DNA of 36,084 nt from positions 1-36,084 of the forward strand of contig CAYVKO010000007.1 of assembly GCA_964452185.1 (NCBI GenBank), in the 5' to 3' direction. Positions within the stretch are counted from its first letter, which is position 1. The number at the start of each line of letters is the position of its first letter. Of the stretch, positions 29,058 through 36,084 are shown piece by piece. Both the position numbers and the translations under genes were made by a program. Below the pieces are notes generated by a model, which did no database searches, was not told where the DNA came from, and saw nothing but the letters and a program-made list of their open reading frames with translations. This DNA comes from SW-6-46-9 sp964452185 (lineage in GTDB: Bacteria; Patescibacteriota; Minisyncoccia; Phycocordibacterales; SW-6-46-9).

Positions 29058-30272
29058 TTATATAACAACTTTTACGAATCGGTGTTTACCGATTTTAAAA
29101 GTAGTGGTTTCAGTAACTTCATACGTGTGATCGGTAATTTTTTCGTCAGTATCAAGGTTAGTGATAGCTTTTTGGTCTGCCAGTCGTCGAAACTGTGATT
29201 TCGATGGAACCACCTCAGCTTCAGCTAACGTATCCATTAATCGATCACCAGTTTCAGCAGATATTTTTTCTGTATCATCAGGAGTTTGTTGGTTTGAAAA
29301 CGTACTTACAAAAACTTCTTTTGCTTCTTTAGCCCCCTTTTTACCATGAATAAGTGCAGTTATTTCTTCAGCTAATTCCATTTTTATATCACGAGGATTT
29401 TCACCTGAATCTAACCTTTCTTTCAACTCTTCTATTTCCTCAAGTGACTTTTCGGTACAGTGGGTAAAGAACTGAATAATACCGCTGTCCGGTATCTTCA
29501 TAACACGAGCAAACATATCATTAGGTTCTGCATCCAAAAATACCCCTCTCCCTTCTGATTTACTCATGAGCATCTCCCCGCTGTCCGGGTCTTCCAAAAG
29601 TGGGTGCGTAACTACAAATTTATCTTCATCTTTGATTCGTTTCCTAAGTGTTCGTCCGGCAAGCATATTGAATGTTTGATCAGTTCCACCAACTTCTACG
29701 TCCGCTTCAAGTGCAACCGTATCGTATCCTTGCATCAATGGGTAGAAAAATTCGTGTACATACAGTGGTTTTTCGTCGTCCAGCCGCCTACGAAACACAT
29801 CCCGCTCAATCATTTGCTGAACAGTAAAGTTAGAGGCAATATCAATGAGATTACTGAAGTTTAAATCTGCTAACCACTCAGAGTTACGGCGGAACTCAAC
29901 CGGATTAACTTCATCATCCAAGTCTATTATCTGACCGATTTGTTCTTTAAAATCTTTTAAATTACTTTCTACCTCCTCTTTAGATAAACGATCTCGTGCC
30001 GACTCCTTATCTGAAGGATCACCAATTCTAGCGGTAAAATCACCAACAAGAACAATTACTTTATGCCCTAACTCTTGAAATCGTTTTAAAATAAGGTAGT
30101 TTATTGCGTGCCCGAGATGAAGTCGCTGTGCTGTCGGGTCAATTCCGGCGTAAATGCGTAGCTTTTCTCCGGACAACATGCGCTCCCTTAACTCTTCTTT
30201 GCCTGGGTAAACCGTTTCTACTGATCGATCTAATACTTTATCTATTTTATTTTCATCGGTAGTAACTGACAT
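29058..30272 (-). CDS. tyrS: Tyrosyl-tRNA synthetase
   Basis: 404 residues. Class I synthetase core with IYAGIDPTAQRLHLGHAINYLIL (HIGH motif as HLGH), the tyrosine pocket (PLMQGYDTVALEADVEVGGTDQTFNMLAGR) and LMSKSEGRG (KMSKS motif). The C-terminus is an S4-like RNA-binding domain (PSKSQFRRLADQKAITNLDTDEKITD...KIGKHRFVKVV). Normal length. Charges tRNA-Tyr, which is not in this window. Confidence 0.96.
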   Translation of the reverse strand: MSVTTDENKIDKVLDRSVETVYPGKEELRERMLSGEKLRIYAGIDPTAQRLHLGHAINYLILKRFQELGHKVIVLVGDFTARIGDPSDKESARDRLSKEEVESNLKDFKEQIGQIIDLDDEVNPVEFRRNSEWLADLNFSNLIDIASNFTVQQMIERDVFRRRLDDEKPLYVHEFFYPLMQGYDTVALEADVEVGGTDQTFNMLAGRTLRKRIKDEDKFVVTHPLLEDPDSGEMLMSKSEGRGVFLDAEPNDMFARVMKIPDSGIIQFFTHCTEKSLEEIEELKERLDSGENPRDIKMELAEEITALIHGKKGAKEAKEVFVSTFSNQQTPDDTEKISAETGDRLMDTLAEAEVVPSKSQFRRLADQKAITNLDTDEKITDHTYEVTETTTFKIGKHRFVKVVI

Positions 30273-30337
30273 ATATAATGTATTGACGTAAGCACTTTTA
30301 AAGCGTACCCTTTAGGCGATAGTTTTCTTGATTATAT

Positions 30338-32836
30338 ATGCAATTATCTGATAAATCCAAAAATATACTGTCTAGCATAGGAAAATTTGCGATAGCAGTA
30401 GGTATCTTAATGACTGGAGGTCTTTTTATTTGGGTATCTACATTTGATATTCCAAATCTGCAATCATTCGCTAACCGACAGGTTGAACAGTCAACAAAAA
30501 TTTATGACCGCACCGGTGAAGTAGTATTGTACGATCTTAACAGAGACGTACGTCGTACTACTGTACCACTGTCAGAGATATCTGAAAATCTTCAAAAAGC
30601 CACTATAGCTATTGAAGACTCAGGTTTTTACGAACATGCTGGTATTCATCCACCGGCTATAGCTAGAGCTATATACACCAATATAAAAGCTGGTGGTTTT
30701 GAACAGGGTGGATCAACCATAACACAGCAAGTTGTAAAAAATACTTTACTAACACCAGAAAAAACTATTTCTCGAAAAGTTAAGGAGTGGATACTTGCTT
30801 TACGGCTTGATCAAGAATTTGAAAAGGATACTATCCTAGAAATTTACCTTAATGAGGTTCCGTACGGCGGTCGAGTATACGGCGCAGAAGAAGCAGCTGA
30901 TCAATACTTTGGTAAATCAGCCAGCGATCTAACCCTTGCCGAATCGGCTTACTTAGCAGCACTACCAAAAGCACCTACTTATTATTCCCCATACGGAAAC
31001 AACAGGCAGGCGCTTGAAAACCGAAAGAATGAAGTTTTGCGAGAAATGCTTGATAATAACCTTATAACTCAAGAAGAATTTGACGAAGCTGAATCAGAAG
31101 AGGTTACATTTGTAGATCAAGATGAGCAGTCATTAAAAGCTCCACATTTTGTCTTCCATATAAAAGAACAGCTTGAGGAAGAGTATGGCACTACCGCCAT
31201 CGAACGACGTGGTCTGAAAGTAGTAACAACGTTGGATTATGATCTTCAACAGGAAGCTGAAGATATCTTAAGTGAATACGGATCTCGAAATGCACAACAG
31301 TATAACGCTAACAATGCATCATTAGTTGCTGTTAACCCTAACAATGGGCAGATTCTTACAATGGTTGGGTCACGTGATTACGGTAACGATGATATTCAAG
31401 GAAGTTTTAACGCTGCAACTGCTCTACGCCAGCCCGGTTCTGCCTTTAAACCATTTGCATATGCTACTGCATTAAATAAAGGCTATACACCTGAAACCAC
31501 TGTATTTGATCTCCCGACTCAATTTTCAGTTAACTGTAGTGAGTCAAACTTTTCCAGTGACGGCGGATGCTTTAGTCCAGTAAACTACGATGATAGATTC
31601 CGTGGCCCAATCACGCTTCGTAATGCGTTGTCTCAATCAGTTAACGTACCGTCTGTTAAAACCTTTTACTTGGCGGGAATGGAAGACTCACTAGATACCG
31701 CACAAGAAATGGGGGTTGATACTCTAGATAAACAACCGGACAGATACGGACTATCGTTGGTGTTAGGGTCCGGAGAAGTTACGCTGTTGGATCTTACCAG
31801 TGCATACGGGGTGTTTGCCAATGACGGAGTAAAAAACCCTCACACCGGCATCCTACGGATTGAGGATGCAAGTGGTCAAATGCTTCAAGAGTTTGAAGAA
31901 TCATCAGAACGCGTTCTACCAGAAAACACTGCTCGGCAAATGAACGATATACTTTCTGACAACCAAGCACGAGCACCGTCATTTGGACCAAACTCACCAC
32001 TTCATTTTGAAAATTACAGCGTTGCCGCTAAGACAGGTACTACTAACAACTATCTTGATCTATGGACAGTAGGGTACTCACCGAACTTATCCGTGGGAGT
32101 GTGGTCAGGAAATAACGATAACGAACCTGTTGACGGTGAGGTGGCAGGATTTGTAGTAGCACCAATGTGGCATGCTTTTTTTGAGCAAGCTTTGAGTGAG
32201 ATTGAAAATGACTCATTTACTCCACCAACACCAGCAGAAACAGAAGAACTAAAACCAATATTGCACGGAGAATGGCGTGGCGGTTATCTAGCTGATGATA
32301 TTGATATAAATGAAGATGGTGATGAACCAGTAGTTGGTGGAGTTCACAGTATTTTACACTGGGTTGACAGAAATAACCCACGCGGTCCTGTTCCGTCAAA
32401 CCCAGCTTCAGATCCGCAGTATCAGCAGTGGGAATACTCAGTACAACGCTGGGTAGAGGGTGGAGGCTTTTCTGGAATAGACAGTCAAATTAACGACGCT
32501 AATGCAGATATAGAAGATGATGAAGGAGATTCTGAAGAAACTGATTTCGATGAAAATAACGATCCATTCCTGCAAGTATCAAACCTCAAAAACCAGTACA
32601 GAGAAAATCAAAAAATAGAAATCGAAGCTGAAAACACTGGTAGTCTTGACCGTATAGAAGTTTTTGTTAACGGAACCTCTGTAGGAGACGATGATAGCCA
32701 ACCATTTTCTGTATCGTTTGAAATCGAAGACGTAGACGACATAAACGAAGGTGGAGCAAACAGTCTAACAGTTCGTGGTTACAACGAAGACGGAGATGAA
32801 GCTGTTGTCAACAACAATTTCAGAGTAATGAATTAA
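30338..32836 (+). CDS. Class A penicillin-binding protein (PBP1A type) with C-terminal Ig-like domain
   Basis: 832 residues. One N-terminal membrane span (~15-33), a glycosyltransferase domain (IEDSGFYEHAGIHPPAIARAIY, GGSTITQQVVKN, LEIYLNEVPYGGRVYGAEEAA) and a transpeptidase domain with SxxK in QPGSAFKPFAYA, SxN in SQSVNVPS and KTG in AAKTGTTNNY. After the catalytic domains comes an acidic linker (~720-740) and an Ig-like beta domain (NQKIEIEAENTGSLDRIEVFVNGTSVGDDDSQPFSVSFEIEDV). Polymerises and cross-links peptidoglycan outside the membrane, using precursors from ddl, murE and murF. Confidence 0.95.
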   Translation: MQLSDKSKNILSSIGKFAIAVGILMTGGLFIWVSTFDIPNLQSFANRQVEQSTKIYDRTGEVVLYDLNRDVRRTTVPLSEISENLQKATIAIEDSGFYEHAGIHPPAIARAIYTNIKAGGFEQGGSTITQQVVKNTLLTPEKTISRKVKEWILALRLDQEFEKDTILEIYLNEVPYGGRVYGAEEAADQYFGKSASDLTLAESAYLAALPKAPTYYSPYGNNRQALENRKNEVLREMLDNNLITQEEFDEAESEEVTFVDQDEQSLKAPHFVFHIKEQLEEEYGTTAIERRGLKVVTTLDYDLQQEAEDILSEYGSRNAQQYNANNASLVAVNPNNGQILTMVGSRDYGNDDIQGSFNAATALRQPGSAFKPFAYATALNKGYTPETTVFDLPTQFSVNCSESNFSSDGGCFSPVNYDDRFRGPITLRNALSQSVNVPSVKTFYLAGMEDSLDTAQEMGVDTLDKQPDRYGLSLVLGSGEVTLLDLTSAYGVFANDGVKNPHTGILRIEDASGQMLQEFEESSERVLPENTARQMNDILSDNQARAPSFGPNSPLHFENYSVAAKTGTTNNYLDLWTVGYSPNLSVGVWSGNNDNEPVDGEVAGFVVAPMWHAFFEQALSEIENDSFTPPTPAETEELKPILHGEWRGGYLADDIDINEDGDEPVVGGVHSILHWVDRNNPRGPVPSNPASDPQYQQWEYSVQRWVEGGGFSGIDSQINDANADIEDDEGDSEETDFDENNDPFLQVSNLKNQYRENQKIEIEAENTGSLDRIEVFVNGTSVGDDDSQPFSVSFEIEDVDDINEGGANSLTVRGYNEDGDEAVVNNNFRVMN

Positions 32837-32844
32837 GATAGTTT

Positions 32845-33102
32845 TTACCTCACATCTGTAACTTTATACACGTCTAAACGATCAGATAAAGTATCTAAAA
32901 TATCCTTTTTATTAGTATGAATTTGTAGACGATGCATTGGTGTTGTATCGACATGCAATCGACCATGTTGATACGAAATATTATCAACAGAAATCTTCAC
33001 ATCAGTTACATCCTTTATTACCTTCGACACCTCCTTACAAACGGTACGTTCAGGAGCTTTTATAGTGTAATCTGAAAGCAGTTTATCAATAGGTATTTCC
33101 AT
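32845..33102 (-). CDS. DciA-like (DUF721-type) small protein, possible helicase-loading factor
   Basis: 85 residues with the compact pattern of DUF721/DciA domains: an N-terminal helix, then VKISVDNISYQHGRLHVDTTPMHRLQIHTNKKDILDTLSDRLDVYKVTDVR, i.e. the family's G-x-L-x-V strand, a helix with the K-x-x-I-L motif and a closing V-x-D-I/V-R. Position next to dnaN and dnaA fits, as DciA helps load the replicative helicase in bacteria without DnaC. The match is short and based on pattern memory, so the call is tentative. Confidence 0.45.
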   Translation of the reverse strand: MEIPIDKLLSDYTIKAPERTVCKEVSKVIKDVTDVKISVDNISYQHGRLHVDTTPMHRLQIHTNKKDILDTLSDRLDVYKVTDVR

Positions 33103-33133
33103 TTTTGGATTGTACTCAACTTACTAATTAACC

Positions 33134-34228
33134 TTACGTACTCATCGGCATTACCAAGTACTGAAATGTATCGTCTTCCTTTCCATGCATAACCATTGGA
33201 GCATTTTTCGACAAACTTATCGAAGTGGTACTGCTGTCTATAGACTGGAACGCATCAGTAATGTAGCTGTGATTAAATTGAGCAGTAACTTCTTCTCCTT
33301 CAATATCAGCTTTTATCTTGGTGGTATTCTCTCCAATATCAGCATTGCTGGTAGTAAACACCACCACATCATCATTCGGGTCGGAAGTAATTGTTAATTT
33401 GTTAAACTTATCAGAAAAAATATCAGATAACCTCACTGTATTCATAAAGTCGTTAGTGGATACAAGTGCTTGAGTTTCGTTACTGTCCGGAATGATGTTC
33501 TTATAATCAGGAAACGTTCCATCAACAAGTCGTGACGATACATACACGCTTTCGTTTTCAACAGCAATTTGATTCTCACCAACCGAAACAGTTAACTCAT
33601 CTTCTATATCACTGAAAACACGGATTATTTCACCAACATTTTGATGAGGGATAAGTACAGAAAGAGAGTTAATACCAGTGTTTTTTATTGTCTTCTCCGC
33701 TAACCGAAATGAGTCTGTAGCAACAAAGTAAAGCGTATTATTTTCACTGTACATATACACGCTAGAAAGTTCTGGTTTCATACTAGATGGAGACGCTGCA
33801 TACCAAACAGATCGAAACCCTGTTGTTAGATCTGAAGAAGATATCGTTGAGGAAGTTCCTTCTTCTACTGACGGTATGGATGGAAATTCATCACTTTTTT
33901 GTGTTTTTATTTCTGAAGTTGTATTTTCGCTGGATACCACCAGTGTGTTGTCTTCGTGCGTCAATGTGACCGATCCGGTATCCGGAAGATGTGAAAGATA
34001 CTGAGAAAAAACAGAGGCTGGTACAGCTACACGTCCTGTTTCTTGTACTTTTACTGGTACCTTAACTTCAATACCGATATCTAAATTAGTAGCTCTAACA
34101 AACAGTGTATTATCTTTTACCTCTAACAACAGACATTCAAGGACCGATAAACTGGCCTTTTTGGTCGTAATCTTTTCAGTCTTTTCTACTGCTGATTTTA
34201 ATTTTTCTAAAACACTTTCTATCTTCAT
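33134..34228 (-). CDS. dnaN: DNA polymerase III beta sliding clamp
   Basis: 364 residues forming three clamp domains: MKIESVLEKLKSAVEKTEKITTKKASLSVLECLLLEVKDNTLFVRATNLDIGIE, the central VWYAASPSSMKPELSSVYMYSENNTLYFVATDSFRLAEK and the C-terminal TAQFNHSYITDAFQSI...PMVMHGKEDDTFQYLVMPMST, whose (V/L)-M-P-M end is the hallmark of beta clamps. The start MKIES at 34228 fits the family; an ATG three codons upstream (34237) is possible. Downstream of dnaA on the same strand, with a 342-base gap. Confidence 0.95.
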   Translation of the reverse strand: MKIESVLEKLKSAVEKTEKITTKKASLSVLECLLLEVKDNTLFVRATNLDIGIEVKVPVKVQETGRVAVPASVFSQYLSHLPDTGSVTLTHEDNTLVVSSENTTSEIKTQKSDEFPSIPSVEEGTSSTISSSDLTTGFRSVWYAASPSSMKPELSSVYMYSENNTLYFVATDSFRLAEKTIKNTGINSLSVLIPHQNVGEIIRVFSDIEDELTVSVGENQIAVENESVYVSSRLVDGTFPDYKNIIPDSNETQALVSTNDFMNTVRLSDIFSDKFNKLTITSDPNDDVVVFTTSNADIGENTTKIKADIEGEEVTAQFNHSYITDAFQSIDSSTTSISLSKNAPMVMHGKEDDTFQYLVMPMST

Positions 34229-34237
34229 TGATCCCAT

Positions 34238-34579
34238 TGTTGCATAATTACCGTTGCTGTTCTAGCAGAAGTGAATGTGTATATAGTTTAAACATATAGT
34301 TATTATTTTAATTTACTATTGTTATTAATGATGTGGATATGTACAACAACTCCATTTAATACCTTGTTTAAGGGATATAAACAGAAAGTTTTTATTTAAC
34401 TACTTCTGGATATCTTGTATGTAAGCAAGTAAACTAAATAATACCGGTATTGAATATGTGGAAAAGGTGATAATTCTTCACATAGATTACACACATATAT
34501 AGGAAGATATACTACACTTTTCCCCAAGGTAATTAACATATATACACTCTTTAGGTATCTACTACTCCTCTCTTACCCA
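34238..34579. other. dnaA-dnaN intergenic region, A/T-rich, with two DnaA-box-like sites
   Basis: No gene fits here. It holds two 9-mers one base from the DnaA consensus TTATNCACA: ATATCCACA (reverse strand, 34332-34340) and TTTTCCACA (reverse strand, 34457-34465), plus long A/T-rich tracts. It likely carries the dnaN promoter and may be part of the replication origin. Confidence 0.4.
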
Positions 34580-35950
34580 CTACAACAATGCTCGAATTTG
34601 GTGAATTTCTTGTACTAACTCGCTGTCTGTTTCGAGGTTTTCTTTAATTTTTTCATAGGAATGGATTACAGTAGTGTGATCTCTACCGCCTATTTTGTCT
34701 CCAATTGCCGGATAAGCAAACTTGTAGTCTTCTCGTAAGATGTACATTATTATCTGTCGTGGTTTTACTATCTTCCGTTTTCTTGTTTTTTCGTATATCT
34801 TTTCTTCATCGATATTGTAGAAGTCGCTAACTGTTTGTACCACATCCTCAATTCGGACGGTTTTTTGAGAGTTAACGTTGTCACGAATCAACGATTTGAT
34901 ATCGCTTAGTGTTAGATCATCGTCGGCCACGTTGGATCGAATAGCAATTGCATTCAGTGCTCCTTCCAGTTCACGAATATTACTTTTAATGGAGCTGGCG
35001 ATGTATTCGACAACATCATCTGACAGTTCTACCCCTCGTTCGCGAGCTTTTTGTTTAAGGATAGCTATACGCGACTCGTGTTCTGGAGGAGAAATATCCA
35101 CGATCATTCCGGCATTAAAGCGAGATTTTAGCCGGTCTTCCATGTCTTTTAGGTAGTTTGGGTGCATATCGGAGGAAAAGATAATCTGCTTATCATTGTC
35201 ATAAAGCGTGTTAAACAGGTGGAACAGTTCTTCTTGGGTCTTTTCTTTTTGTGATAAGAACTGTATATCATCCATTATCAGTACGTCGTACTGACGATAC
35301 TTTTCTTTAAAACTATTTACTTTGTTCTTTTGGACTGAGTTTACGTAATCAACAGCAAACTTTTCTGAGGTGAGGTAGTACGGTTTTGAGTCAGTGTTTT
35401 CTTTAAAATGATTCCCTATCGCCTGTATTAGATGTGTTTTACCGAAACCGGTTTTTCCGTATATGAAAAGCGGGTTGTAGGCTGCTCCCGGCTGACTTAC
35501 TACCGCCTGACTGGCAGCGTGAGCCAGTTCGTTAAATGATCCAACAACAAAAGATTCAAAAGAGTATCGTGGATTTAAATTATGTTTACTGTCTTTCTTT
35601 TCTTTAGACAGTGGTAGTGTATCAGGATTTTGTTTTGAAGCGGTTGGGGTTGCGGCGGGTTTTTCTGTCTCTTCTGACGATGATGAACTACCAACTTCGT
35701 ACTCAACGTTTCGAACGCTGTCAGAAAACTCCCTTAGGAGTTTAAGGATTTTTTTATCATACTTCTCTATTAACCACGTTCGGACAAACTCATTCGGTAC
35801 GCCAACGTACACAGTCCCGTTTTCTCGACGTAAAATTGTCGTATCAGCAAACCACGTGTTATAGGTAGCTTGTGGAACGGACAGTTCAATCTCAACCAAT
35901 ACTTGTTCCCATAACTTTTCGTTGGTTGTAGAGGTGGTTTCTTGGCTCAT
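34580..35950 (-). CDS. dnaA: Chromosomal replication initiator DnaA
   Basis: 456 residues. Domain I (EKLWEQVLVEIELSVPQATYNTWFADTTIL), a Ser/Glu-rich linker (~88-120), AAA+ domain with Walker A YGKTGFGKTH (~164-173) and Walker B YDVLIMDDIQF (~221-231), sensor motifs in RLKSRFNAGMIVDI and NIRELEGALNAI, and the domain IV signature GGRDHTTVIHSYEKI that contacts DnaA boxes. First gene of dnaA-dnaN-dciA-like, reading away from the boxes at 35957-36008. Confidence 0.97.
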   Translation of the reverse strand: MSQETTSTTNEKLWEQVLVEIELSVPQATYNTWFADTTILRRENGTVYVGVPNEFVRTWLIEKYDKKILKLLREFSDSVRNVEYEVGSSSSSEETEKPAATPTASKQNPDTLPLSKEKKDSKHNLNPRYSFESFVVGSFNELAHAASQAVVSQPGAAYNPLFIYGKTGFGKTHLIQAIGNHFKENTDSKPYYLTSEKFAVDYVNSVQKNKVNSFKEKYRQYDVLIMDDIQFLSQKEKTQEELFHLFNTLYDNDKQIIFSSDMHPNYLKDMEDRLKSRFNAGMIVDISPPEHESRIAILKQKARERGVELSDDVVEYIASSIKSNIRELEGALNAIAIRSNVADDDLTLSDIKSLIRDNVNSQKTVRIEDVVQTVSDFYNIDEEKIYEKTRKRKIVKPRQIIMYILREDYKFAYPAIGDKIGGRDHTTVIHSYEKIKENLETDSELVQEIHQIRALL

Positions 35951-35956
35951 GACATG

Positions 35957-36008
35957 TTATCCACTTAATTAACTACTCTTGTGGATATATTCAAAAGAGT
36001 GTGTATAA
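35957..36008. promoter_or_regulatory. Cluster of DnaA boxes upstream of dnaA (candidate oriC)
   Basis: Three sites in 52 bases: TTATCCACT (35957-35965, one mismatch), ATATCCACA on the reverse strand (35980-35988, one mismatch) and a perfect TTATACACA on the reverse strand (36000-36008). A/T-rich sequence follows to the window end (36020-36084) and could be the unwinding region. The sites also overlap the probable dnaA promoter, so autoregulation is likely. Confidence 0.6.
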
Positions 36009-36084
36009 CATCGTAGCATCAGTTATTTTCTTTTTGAAATTTTTTGTAAATTGCGCAGTAAAAATTACTTCTTTACAATAGGTA

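Overview
The window looks like a near-origin segment of the chromosome of an ultra-small bacterium of the Candidate Phyla Radiation (Patescibacteria, probably the Parcubacteria side). This placement is inferred from gene content and style, not from a search. Supporting signs are short single-domain versions of core genes, packed gene clusters, a type IV pilus gene set, Mur ligases with rebuilt N-termini, a DNA polymerase I with almost no proofreading domain, a YebC-family protein that lacks about 60 residues, and many start codons only 4-11 bases behind a -10 box.

Layout, left to right. 1-1484: a partial RluA-type pseudouridine synthase, acylphosphatase, and an unknown protein that diverges from acylphosphatase over a 24-base gap. 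1539-5498: tRNA-Val followed by one large STAND/NACHT-type ATPase gene, closed by a second copy of the tRNA 3' end, so it looks like a single-gene island. 5613-7223: an Mth938-like protein and two membrane proteins. 7270-7659: tRNA-Arg(UCU) with two extra copies of its 3' end. 7716-10258: pilM-pilN-pilO operon plus one more membrane protein. 10309-15054: a Trbp111-like tRNA-binding protein, ddl, a small unknown gene, and the murF - alpha/beta hydrolase - ruvX cluster. 15140-16186: tRNA-Ser(UGA) and tRNA-Arg(GCG) facing each other across a small membrane-protein gene, both with 3'-end copies. 16283-19832: hsp20, rpsT, ruvA-murE, a small membrane protein and a SpoU methyltransferase. 19985-20175: tRNA-Lys with a 3'-end copy. 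20186-25080: holA-like, polA, tsaE and two lipoprotein genes with matching promoters. 25185-28994: pilB, ruvB, yebC, ruvC. 29058-36084: tyrS, a class A penicillin-binding protein, a DciA-like gene, dnaN, dnaA and candidate DnaA boxes.

The genes group into replication and repair (dnaA, dnaN, DciA-like, holA-like, polA, ruvABC, ruvX), peptidoglycan synthesis (ddl, murE-like, murF-like, PBP1A), type IV pilus assembly (pilM, pilN, pilO, pilB) and translation (tyrS, rpsT, TsaE, SpoU methyltransferase, RluA, tRNA genes).

The most unusual signal is that all five tRNA genes in the window are followed, 115 bases to 3.9 kb downstream, by a second copy of their own 3' end (12-22 identical bases). In four cases the interval is a non-coding, hairpin-rich element of about 115-190 bases that also holds an inverted copy of the tRNA T-arm; in the fifth it holds the STAND gene. 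Sequence is shared between elements at different tRNAs, which points to one family of small elements that target tRNA 3' ends.
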